Shown in pieces: positions 24,398-32,158 of a DNA stretch of 42,066 nt; within the stretch, counting starts at the first letter, position 1, and every line of letters starts with the position of its first letter. The notes below the pieces were generated by a model that saw only the letters and a program-made list of their open reading frames with translations, searched no databases and was not told the origin of the DNA. Position numbers and translations under genes: made by a program. Source of the stretch: Actinomycetes bacterium (GTDB taxonomy: Bacteria > Actinomycetota > Acidimicrobiia > Acidimicrobiales > Bog-793); the NCBI GenBank assembly GCA_021791795.1, contig JAJYVX010000001.1:30360-72425 (forward strand). Direction: 5' to 3'.

Positions 24398-25718
24398 GAG
24401 ATCCGGGGCCGCGACGAATCCGGCTCCGCGCTGTCCTCGCCGAAGCGCCCTTGGAAGAGCATGCAGTCACAGTTCCCCGCCCAACTCCCACCTGCAAGAG
24501 GCGTCTGTCCAAGATCAGTCGGTGCTTTCGGCCCTGCAGCAGGCAGCGAGACGGTCTCCGCCTCGGCTCGTGAGCAGGGCGGCGAGGCACGGACGAAGGC
24601 CGGCGAGAGCCCCGGTCGTCCCGTGCCTCCTCTCGGCGACCCTGGCCCTGTCCGGGTCCACTCCTTCGCTGTGGCAGTCCTGCTCGAAGCACCAGGCATC
24701 GAGGTGAAGGCAGTCGCAGTGTCCGGCACGGGCCTCACACATTGCACGCCGGGGGTCCTGCACGTTCGGCAGCTGTTCAGCTATCTCACAGTCCGGTGCC
24801 GGTGGCGTGGGGCCGCACCGAAGCACTCGACGGCTTCCGAGCTTTCCCAAGTGCCTGGCGTGGCCAGGCTGACAACTTCTTCGTTCTGCACCTTGCGCCG
24901 GTGAAGGGCGCGACCGTGCGGCAGACGGCCCTCGACGTGCTCGCGGAGGAGCTTCGGGCTACGAAGTGGACGACCGTCGTCGAGCTAGCTCCGATGATCA
25001 ACCTTGCAGCCTGGCGACGCTCTACCCCGGGCTCGGGGCCCGTGTGGGGAAGGGGTCGCCATGGGAGGCTTGCTCGACGTCCCCGGCAACGTCGTGGGCT
25101 TCGGCTCCCAGGCCTCGTTACAGCGCGACCCGTACTACTAGACCGACTCTCGGTACTTCTGGGCTCCGGCCGCCGCGGTCGTGCCACCGATGGCTCTCTC
25201 GCCGCCAGATCGAGTGACCGTAGTCCGAGCCTCGGGGCCGGACCACGGACGCCCGCAGGCCTCAGCTCCCGGCGTGGAGACGCGCGCGGTGCTGCGCCTC
25301 AGGGAGGAGGCCTTCTACGACTCACTGCTTGTCGTGTTCGTGCATAGCGGTGCGCAACTCGGAAAGGGGGAGCGGTCAGCCGGAGGTCTCTGTGTCTCAG
25401 GATCGCTTCACCAATGCCCGGCTGGCCGAGCCAGCCTGCGGCGTGTTCGGCATCGACGTCGCGAACCTCGGTCGCGGCATTGCCGGGCTGGCCGTCGCCA
25501 GGATCGAGGACAGCCGCTCGGTTCAAGAGCTCGCCCGCCTCCTGGAAGCGGTGGGCGCGGGAGCAGCCGGACCCGAGGGGTCAAGATCGCGCTGCAGGTC
25601 AAGGTTGCTGCCGGGCACTCCTCCAAATGCGAGATCCGACGCTCGGAGAGGCTCTACGTAGTCGTCGTCGTCGGTTGCGTGAACCTCGGCCTGAGGCGGC
25701 TCGCCAGCTTCGCCGAGC
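24398..25718. other. About 1.3 kb without a convincing gene
   Basis: No frame shows a recognisable domain. Short protein-like stretches appear in different frames: FFVLHLAPVKGATVRQTALD with LDVLAEELRATKWTTVVELA near 24880-24990, a small frame beginning ATG at 25061 (GGLLDVPGNVVGFGSQASLQ) ending at TAG 25141, and RFTNARLAEPACGVFGIDVA with RSVQELARLLEAVG near 25395-25555. The scatter of frames suggests decayed genes between the truncated protease and the uvrA-like gene. No hairpin, repeat or RNA gene was identified. Confidence 0.6.
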
Positions 25719-28148
25719 GTGCTTGACCTTGGCTGCACCGAGTTGACTGGAGAGGTGACCAGCGGGGCGAAGAGCGCCGGACCTCGAGCGCCGGAGGACC
25801 ACGTCGCCGACGCACACCGTGTGATCAGGGTCCACGGCGCGCGCGAGAACAACTTGAAAGACCTCAGCGTCGAGATCCCGAAGCGCCGCCTGACGGTCTT
25901 CACCGGCGTCTCGGGTTCGGGCAAGAGCTCCCTCGTGTTCGACACGATCGCGGCCGAGTCGCAACGTCTCGTGAACGAGACCTACAGCGCATTCGCGCAG
26001 GGTTTCATGCCGACGCTGGCGCGGCCCGAGGTGGACGTGCTCGACGGCCTGACGGCTGCGATCGTCGTCGACCAGCAGCGGATGGGTTCTGACGCACGCT
26101 CCACGGTGGGAACGGCCACGGACGCGAACGCCCTTCTGCGCGTGCTCTTCAGCCGGCTCGGGCAGCCGCACGTAGGCCCGCCCAGCGCCTTCTCCTTCAA
26201 CGTGCCTTCAGTCAGGGCGAGCGGGGCCATCACGGTCGAGCGCGGCGAGCGCGAGACGGTGCGCGCGACCTTCAACCGTCTCGGCGGCATGTGCCCGCGC
26301 TGTGAGGGAAGGGGCTCGGTCACCGACTTCGACCTGTCGGAGCTCTACGACGACACGAAGTCGATCAACGAGGGCGCGCTCAGGATTCCGGGTTTCAGCA
26401 TCGACGGCTGGTACGGCCGCATCTTCCGCGGCTGCAGCTTCTTCGACCCGGACAAGCCGATCGGCAAGTTCACGAAGACCGAGCTGCGCGCCCTCCTCCA
26501 CAAGGAGGCGACGCGGATCAAGGTCGACAACGTCAACCTCACCTACGAGGGCCTCATCCCGAGAATGAGGAAGTCCTTCCTGTCGAAGGACGTCGAGACG
26601 CTGCAACCGCACGTCCGCGCCTTCGTGGAGCGTGCGGTGACGTTCGCCACGTGCCGGCAGTGCGAGGGAACGCGACTGAGCGAAGCGGCCCGCTCGTCGA
26701 AGCTCCGGGGGATCAGCATCGCCGACGCGTGTGCCATGGAGATCCGCGATCTCGCCCGCTGGGCCCACGCGCTCGACGAGCCGTCGGTGGCACCGCTCCT
26801 CGCGACGTTGCGCAACGCCCTCGACTCGTTCGTCGAGATAGGCCTCGGCTACCTCAGCCTCGACCGCCCGTCCGGCACCCTGTCGGGCGGAGAGGCCCAG
26901 CGAACGAAGATGATCCGCCATGTCGGCTCCTCACCGCTCACCGATGTGACCTATGTGTTCGACGAACCGACGATTGGACTCCACCCCCACGACGTCGGGC
27001 AGATGAACGACCTCCTGCTGCGGCTGCGCGACAAGGGCAACACGGTGCTCGTCGTCGAACACGAGCCGGAGACGATCGAGATCGCCGACCACGTCGTCGA
27101 CCTCGGTCCGGGCGCAGGTGCCGACGGTGGACGAGTGGTGTTCGAGGGAAACGTCGATGGCCTGCGCTCGAGCGGGACGCTCACCGGCCGGCACCTTGCC
27201 GACCGCTCCCTCCTGAAGCCGTCGCCGCGAACGCCATCGGGCGTGCTCGAGGTGAGGCATGCGAGCACGCACAACCTGAGGAACGTCGACGTCGACATCC
27301 CGCTCGGCGTGCTCGTCGTCGTCACCGGGGTCGCCGGCTCCGGCAAGAGCTCGTTGATCCACGGCTCCCTTTCGACGAGAGCCGGGGTCGTAACGGTCGA
27401 CCAGGGCGCCATCAGCGGTTCACGGCGAAGCAACCCGGCGACCTACAGCGGGCTCCTCGACCCTGTGCGAAAGTCCTTTGCCAAGGCGAACGGCGTGAAA
27501 CCGGCGCTCTTCAGCGCCAACTCCGAGGGCGCCTGCCCCACCTGCAACGGGGCGGGCGTCGTCTACACCGACCTCGCCTTGATGGCCGGTGTCGCCACCA
27601 CCTGCGAGGAGTGTGAAGGCAAGCGTTTCCAGGCGGCTGTGCTCGGGTACCGGCTCGCCGGACGCGACATCAGCGAGGTCCTCGCCATGTCCATCGCCGA
27701 GGCCGAAGAGTTCTTCGGAAGCGGCGAGGCGGCCACGCCGGCAGCTCATGCCATCCTCGGGCGGCTCTCCGCCGTAGGGCTCGGGTACCTAACCCTCGGT
27801 CAGCCCCTGGCAGCGCTCTCCGGCGGTGAGAGGCAGCGGCTCAAGCTCGCCTCGCGCATGGCGGAGAAGGGTGACGTCTACATCCTCGACGAGCCGACCG
27901 TCGGCTTGCACCTCGCCGATGTCGAGCAGCTGCTCGCCCTGCTCGACCGGCTCGTCGACTCCGGCAAGTCCGTCATCGTCATCGAGCACCACTTGGCCGT
28001 CATGGCACATTCCGACTGGATCGTCGACCTCGGCCCGGGTGCCGGCCACGACGGCGGGCGGGTCGTCTTCGCGGGCACGCCCACCGACCTCACCGCCGCC
28101 CGCTCGACCCTCACGGGCGAGCACTTGGCGGCTTACGTGGGCGTCTGA
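25719..28148 (+). CDS. UvrA-like ABC ATPase lacking the UvrB-binding region
   Basis: 809 residues with two ABC modules of UvrA architecture: Walker A VFTGVSGSGKSSLVFDT (about 62-78) and VVTGVAGSGKSSLIHGS (about 535-551); signatures TLSGGEAQRTKMIRHVGSS and ALSGGERQRLKLASRM; Walker B YVFDEPTIGLHPHD and YILDEPTVGLHLAD. Zinc modules are CPRCEGRGSVTD with CRQCEGTRLS, and CPTCNGAGVVYTD with CEECEGKRF. True UvrA is about 950 residues; the missing part corresponds mainly to the UvrB-binding/insertion region, as in UvrA2/DrrC-like proteins linked to tolerance of DNA-binding drugs. It is thus unlikely to be the main excision-repair UvrA. The start is uncertain: GTG 25719, GTG 25755 or GTG 25821. Confidence 0.9.
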   Translation: MLDLGCTELTGEVTSGAKSAGPRAPEDHVADAHRVIRVHGARENNLKDLSVEIPKRRLTVFTGVSGSGKSSLVFDTIAAESQRLVNETYSAFAQGFMPTLARPEVDVLDGLTAAIVVDQQRMGSDARSTVGTATDANALLRVLFSRLGQPHVGPPSAFSFNVPSVRASGAITVERGERETVRATFNRLGGMCPRCEGRGSVTDFDLSELYDDTKSINEGALRIPGFSIDGWYGRIFRGCSFFDPDKPIGKFTKTELRALLHKEATRIKVDNVNLTYEGLIPRMRKSFLSKDVETLQPHVRAFVERAVTFATCRQCEGTRLSEAARSSKLRGISIADACAMEIRDLARWAHALDEPSVAPLLATLRNALDSFVEIGLGYLSLDRPSGTLSGGEAQRTKMIRHVGSSPLTDVTYVFDEPTIGLHPHDVGQMNDLLLRLRDKGNTVLVVEHEPETIEIADHVVDLGPGAGADGGRVVFEGNVDGLRSSGTLTGRHLADRSLLKPSPRTPSGVLEVRHASTHNLRNVDVDIPLGVLVVVTGVAGSGKSSLIHGSLSTRAGVVTVDQGAISGSRRSNPATYSGLLDPVRKSFAKANGVKPALFSANSEGACPTCNGAGVVYTDLALMAGVATTCEECEGKRFQAAVLGYRLAGRDISEVLAMSIAEAEEFFGSGEAATPAAHAILGRLSAVGLGYLTLGQPLAALSGGERQRLKLASRMAEKGDVYILDEPTVGLHLADVEQLLALLDRLVDSGKSVIVIEHHLAVMAHSDWIVDLGPGAGHDGGRVVFAGTPTDLTAARSTLTGEHLAAYVGV

Positions 28149-28315
28149 GCGGGTCGGGCTGGCGCCGCCTATCGCCACGGGTGCCTGACGCGTCCGGGGC
28201 GAGCAGCCGAGCCAGCGCGCGCCGTGGGCTTGGAAGCCGCTCGTGCACACGACCGGGGCGAGCTTGGTGACGGCTCGCTCCCCTCTGTGAGGCGCGGGCT
28301 CGTGGCGGCCGCTGC
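28149..28315. other. Short gap between convergent uvrA-like gene and kinase pseudogene
   Basis: 167 bp with no gene, no clear hairpin and no repeat. Both neighbours end here. Confidence 0.5.
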
Positions 28316-29864
28316 TCAGTCTTCCTGCAGGCGACCCGGAGGAAGATTGAGCGCGTCGCTCCAGCAACGGCGGCGCTCGTCGCCCGACGCCGTCGTGTCC
28401 ACCCGCAGGCTCCCGCCCATGGAACCCTGCGGCGCACCAGTTCGCGGAGGACCGCAACGTCGGCGTCCGAGACTCGCTCCCCCCGGCTCGCCCGCTCGGT
28501 GAGCCGGCCCTCCATGACCTCGAGCGGGGCGACGCACTGAAACTCATCGAGGTCGCTCGCCGTCTCGAGTGCAAGCGATCGAGCGGCAGCACGCCGTTCC
28601 GGGTCGGCGAACGTGGCATCGAGAACCACGCTCTCACCGAGCGAGAGTCGTGCACGGGCTCTTTCGAAGAGGTCTGAGTAGGTTGCAGCGGTCATCTCCG
28701 CTGAGTAGATGCCCTCGCAGAATCCCGCCGCTGCCGGTTTGCTCGGCTCGACACCGGCGAGTCGCTTGCGGATGACGTCCGAGTTGAGCACCGCGGCCCC
28801 GATGGCGCGGCCGACCTCTGCGGAGAGCTTCGACTTCCCCGCGCCCGGGAGTCCACCGACGACAACCAGGCGGACCCGCCCACGCTCCAAGCGCTCGGCT
28901 GCCAGCTCGAGGAAGTGGCGACCGGTGACGCCGGAGGCCTCGCTACCCTGCTCGGAGCGGAGGCCGACGACGAGGGCGCGCACCTGGGCCCTGTAGGCGA
29001 TGTAGTGGTGAGCGAGGGAGAGGGGCCAGGTCTCGCCGCTCGAGCGCCGCTCGAGCGCCGGTAGTGGCCGAGGAACGCATCGGCGAGGTCGGGCCGCCCG
29101 AGGCTCTCGAGGTCCATGGCCATGAATGCGACGTCGGCCAGCACGTCGCCGTAGCGCAGCTCGTCGTCGAAGTCGAGGCAGTCGAGCACACGCGGCCCGT
29201 CCTCGAGGCAGAAGACGTCGTCGACGAGGAGGTCGCCGTGGCCGTCGCACACGTGCCCGGCCGATGTGCGACCGCTGAAGAGCGGTTCGCGGCCGTCCAG
29301 GTAACGCCGTGCGAGAAGGAGCACTCGATCGGCCAGTGCGGGCTCGAAGAGGGTCCCCACGAGATGGGACATGCGAGAGGCGTTGGTCTCCCATCGCCGC
29401 AGAGTCGCGTCGCGACTGGCGGTGGCGTCGATCTCGGGCGAGCGGTCGGCCCGTGCGTGGAACGCAGCGGTCACCTCGGCCAGTCGCCGGAGATGCCGGT
29501 CCACGGGGACGCCCGCGGTGACGATGCTCGACAGCCTCGACGCCGACGGCAGCCTGCGCATCACCACGAGGTGCTCGCCGAGACCGTCCGGACCCCGCAC
29601 CTCCGCCACACCGAGGTACACGTCGGGAGCGAGGCGCCGGTTGAGCTCGACCTCCCGGTGACAGGCAGCCTCGCGAGCCTCCCGGCGACTGAAGTCCAAG
29701 AACCCCAGGCTCACGGGCTTCTTCATCTCGTAGGCGCGGTCGCCGACGAAGAACACGACACCGCTGGTCGTCTCGGCAACGTCGGCGAACGGTTCGGAAG
29801 GGCGTGCGCCATCGACAGCCGACGGGACCGAGCCGTGCGGGTCCCGGCTGCGAGAGTCAGTCAC
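28316..29864 (-). pseudogene. Aminoglycoside phosphotransferase-like / AAA-ATPase bifunctional gene, broken by two frameshifts
   Basis: The family is a two-domain protein of about 515 residues. Part 1 (29864 to about 29050): VFFVGDRAYEMKKPVSLGFL, LVVMRRLPSASRLSSIV, GHVCDGHGDLLVDDVFCLED (Brenner-type HGD motif) and VLDCLDFDDELRYGDVLADV (metal-binding D). Part 2 (about 29050 to 28410, another frame): RLVVVGGLPGAGKSKLSAEV (Walker A), LNSDVIRKRLAG, SVVLDATFADPERRAAA. Part 3 (about 28410-28316, third frame): SLRVDTTASGDERRRCWSDA then stop. The first break is an 11-bp tandem duplication (29039-29060): with one copy, HYRRSSGETWPLSLAHHYIA reads through. The second is a missing base near 28406-28415. 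The product is therefore not made in one piece unless copy number reverts. Confidence 0.85.
29039..29060 (-). repeat. 11-bp tandem duplication causing a frameshift
   Basis: CTCGAGCGCCG occurs at 29039-29049 and again at 29050-29060 (plus-strand reading), inside the kinase/ATPase gene. Eleven bases shift the frame; deletion of one copy restores a family-like junction between the two domains. Confidence 0.9.
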
Positions 29865-29975
29865 TTGGCCGCGTTCCTCAAACGAGCGGCACCGGCACGA
29901 GCCCTAGTCTCGAAGCGTCGCGGGCCGGCCGCTAGGGCCGATCGTCCCTTCGATTCACCGGCCGGGCCGGTCTGG
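29865..29975. other. Gap with a small palindrome downstream of the HypE-like gene
   Basis: ACCGGC-CGG-GCCGGT at 29957-29971 lies 5 bp past the stop of the minus-strand HypE-like gene and may act as a weak hairpin terminator. Otherwise this 111-bp gap shows nothing. Confidence 0.4.
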
Positions 29976-31034
29976 TCACTGCTGGTCGAGCAGCCGACTC
30001 AGCTCGTCGCGGTCGGGCCAGGCGAGGGGTGCTCCAGCGGTGTCCACGACACCGGCTGGCCCCTCTTCGGCCAGGGCGATGGACGCGACGTCGAAGCCCT
30101 TCGCACGAAGTCCATGGATCGCGCGGTGCGCCTCGTCGGGGCGAAACGCCGCAAGAATTGCCCCGGAACCAAGTGTCGCCCAGGGGTCCGCGCCGAAGGC
30201 ACGGCACAGGGCCACGCCTGGCGCGAACCAGATCACCTGGTCGCGGTCCAGCCGGAGCCGCAGCCCTGCCGCCGTGGCGAGCTCGTGGAGAGCGCTTGCC
30301 AGGCCGCCTTCGGTCGGATCGTGCATCGCCGTCGCGCCGAGCTCTGCCGCGGTGAGGGCAGCGGCGACGACCGAGATGCCCGGGTCGTCGATCGCCGCCG
30401 CGGCAGCAGCGAGAAGCGAGGGATCGAGTCCTCGGGTCCTCGCCGGATCCAACTCGAGTGCCAGGAGGACGGCTCCTTCCACCGGCACGGGACCGATCTG
30501 CACGACGACGTCGCCGGGTGACGCGCCGCCGGTGGCGAGAGCGCGCCCGCGCTCCACGAGCCCGATCATCTGGCCGACGACCACCGGTTTCGTGACAGCG
30601 CTCGTGACCTCGGTGTGGCCGCCGACCAGGGTCGCGCCCACCTCCGCCAGAGCAGTGCACAGGTCGCCGAAGAGTCGGTCGACGTCTTCTTCGGTGGTGC
30701 CCGGCGGCAGGAGCACCGTCGCGAGGAACCAGCGTGGGCGTGCTCCGGTGACGGCTACGTCGTTGGCGTTGACCGTCACGGCGTATCGTCCGGCTCCGGC
30801 TCGGGCTCCGGCTCCGGCTCCGGCTCGGGCGGGTGTGAGCGTGATCGGGTCTGTCGCCACCACGAGATCGCCGCACTCCCACGCCAACACGCAGGCGTCC
30901 TCACCGACAGCCGGCCCGAGGAGGACCCCTGCATCGGGGTCGCCGCTGCCGGCAGGACCGCTGCCGGCCGCTTCCAGGAGCCGCGCGAGCAGCCGCGGCG
31001 GCAGCTTTCCGAGGGGAAGCGGATCGGGGCTCAC
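29976..31034 (-). CDS. AIR-synthase (PurM)/HypE-like protein
   Basis: About 352 residues with both halves of the PurM fold: N-terminal LLGPAVGEDACVLAWECGDL, LVVATDPITLT, VNANDVAVTGARPRWFLATV and LVGGHTEVTSAVTKPVVVGQ; C-terminal AELGATAMHDPTEGGLASAL and LGSGAILAAFRPDEA. This is the pattern of HypE and related ATP-using enzymes, but the HypE C-terminal cysteine tail is absent and no hydrogenase genes are near, so the reaction is unknown. GTG 31034 (VSPDPLPLGKLPPRL) follows AGAGGA by 7 nt; the frame further upstream is Arg-rich and non-coding in look. A GGCTCC-type hexanucleotide repeat (30790-30830) encodes an Ala/Gly-rich loop between strands. Confidence 0.8.
   Translation of the reverse strand: MSPDPLPLGKLPPRLLARLLEAAGSGPAGSGDPDAGVLLGPAVGEDACVLAWECGDLVVATDPITLTPARAGAGAGARAGAGRYAVTVNANDVAVTGARPRWFLATVLLPPGTTEEDVDRLFGDLCTALAEVGATLVGGHTEVTSAVTKPVVVGQMIGLVERGRALATGGASPGDVVVQIGPVPVEGAVLLALELDPARTRGLDPSLLAAAAAAIDDPGISVVAAALTAAELGATAMHDPTEGGLASALHELATAAGLRLRLDRDQVIWFAPGVALCRAFGADPWATLGSGAILAAFRPDEAHRAIHGLRAKGFDVASIALAEEGPAGVVDTAGAPLAWPDRDELSRLLDQQ
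30790..30830 (-). repeat. Hexanucleotide repeat encoding Arg/Ala-Gly loop
   Basis: About seven units of GGCTCC/GGCTCG in the HypE-like gene, translated (minus strand) as ARAGAGAGARAGAG. The six-base unit keeps frame, so length variation would only change a loop. Confidence 0.9.
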
Positions 31035-31347
31035 AGCGTGGTCCTCTTGCTCCTCCTGCTCTCGCCCTCGCGAACCGGCAGACGGATCGCGTCGAGCGTC
31101 AGCTCCGTGCGCTCGTGAAATCTTGCACTGGCTCGCTCGTGCGATCTCTCCATGAGCCGAGTCTTGCGTAGGCGCGACCCTGGATGCGCAGGCGGGCGGT
31201 CCTTCGTCTCGGGAGTCGCGGTAGAACGGGCCATATTCCTCTGGCGGTCGGCGATCTCCGATGTTCCAATGACGATGACAGGAGGCTGGCCTCGCCTGGG
31301 CCGGACGCTGAGGAAGAGCCTTGGCGGAGACTCGATGGGAGGAAGCT
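31035..31347. other. Divergent intergenic region between HypE-like and DUF1876 genes
   Basis: 313 bp that must contain two promoters. I looked for a DosR-type dyad (TTSGGGACT-AGTCCCSAA) because of the downstream genes and found none; no convincing -35/-10 pair was seen. GGGAGGA at 31338-31344 serves the DUF1876 gene. Confidence 0.5.
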
Positions 31348-31614
31348 ATGTCTGAGCGACGAGTCTGGACGGTCGAGATCGCTTTCACCGAGGACGAGAA
31401 TCGCACCCGCGCCGACGCAGTTCTCAGCACCGGTGCGCGTCAGGTGAGCGGCTGGGGTCGCGCCCGCCGCAGTCCGGACGACCCGGACATCCCGGCCATC
31501 GGCGAGGAGCTGGCGGCGGCGCGTGCCCTGTCGGAGCTCGCCCACCACCTGGTGCACGAGGCGGCGACCGCGATAGAGGACTTCGAGGGACACCCCGTCC
31601 TGCTCTCGGTCTAG
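31348..31614 (+). CDS. DUF1876-family small protein
   Basis: 88 residues, MSERRVWTVEIAFTEDENRT, RADAVLSTGARQVSGWGRAR, EELAAARALSELAHHLVHEA: the conserved pattern of DUF1876. The family includes mycobacterial Rv1738 and Rv2632c; Rv1738 is strongly induced under hypoxia and structurally resembles ribosome hibernation factors. GGGAGGA lies 4-5 nt before ATG 31348. It is followed 37 bp later by hsp20 on the same strand, probably one operon. The role here (ribosome or nucleic-acid binding in dormancy) is inference from the family. Confidence 0.87.
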   Translation: MSERRVWTVEIAFTEDENRTRADAVLSTGARQVSGWGRARRSPDDPDIPAIGEELAAARALSELAHHLVHEAATAIEDFEGHPVLLSV

Positions 31615-31651
31615 CCGCCCGCCGGCACCCTCATACGAAAGGAGCGGTTCC

Positions 31652-32140
31652 ATGACACAGCAGGAACCCCCGACGCCGGTCGAGATCGTCGACCGCCTCT
31701 TCGGTCGCTGGCCCGAGCTCTTCGGTCGCTGGCCCGAGCTCTCGGCCCCGTGGCCCGAGTTGCTCCGTCGACCGGTCCTCTTCTGGCCGGGCTTCGCGGA
31801 GGACATGCTCCGCGTCGACGAGTTCAAAGAAGACGGTTTCCTCGTCATCCGGGCGGAAATGGCGGGTATCGACCCGGACAAGGACGTCGAGATCACGGTC
31901 ACCGACAACACTTTGCACATCTGCGCCGAGCGGCAGGTGGAAGAGAAGACGGAGGGGAGGGACTACGCGAGGCGTGAGCTCAGGTGCGGGTCGTTCAGGC
32001 GCGACCTGCCACTGCCCGAGGGGTGCACAGAGAAGGACGTCAGGGCCTCGTACAGGGACGGCATACTCGAGATCCGGCTGCCGCTCCCTGTAGAGGGGAA
32101 GAACGCGAGGGCAAAGAAGATCCCCGTCAAGCGCCCGTGA
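31652..32140 (+). CDS. Hsp20/alpha-crystallin family small heat-shock protein
   Basis: 162 residues. The alpha-crystallin domain covers about 52-150: MLRVDEFKEDGFLVIRAEMA, GIDPDKDVEITVTDNTLHIC, RRELRCGSFRRDLPLPEG, VRASYRDGILEIRLPLP, with a basic C-terminal tail (KKIPVKRP; IPV is the I-x-I/V-like motif that docks neighbouring subunits). The N-terminal arm contains LFGRWPE twice and LSAPWPE once, from a 21-bp tandem duplication (31700-31741). AAAGGAG precedes ATG 31652. It is an ATP-independent holdase that keeps unfolding proteins soluble. The stop lies 18 bp from the end of the convergent phosphoribosyltransferase-hydrolase gene. Confidence 0.94.
   Translation: MTQQEPPTPVEIVDRLFGRWPELFGRWPELSAPWPELLRRPVLFWPGFAEDMLRVDEFKEDGFLVIRAEMAGIDPDKDVEITVTDNTLHICAERQVEEKTEGRDYARRELRCGSFRRDLPLPEGCTEKDVRASYRDGILEIRLPLPVEGKNARAKKIPVKRP
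31700..31741 (+). repeat. 21-bp tandem duplication in hsp20
   Basis: TTCGGTCGCTGGCCCGAGCT plus C at 31700-31720 is repeated exactly at 31721-31741. It encodes two copies of the hydrophobic heptad LFGRWPE in the disordered N-terminal arm, which in this family drives oligomer assembly and client binding. Confidence 0.95.
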
Positions 32141-32158
32141 GGGTCAGCGAGTCGCTCC

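Noticed and set aside
31035-31347. DosR-type binding box upstream of DUF1876-hsp20
   Set aside because: No GGGACT...AGTCCC dyad can be found by eye on either strand.
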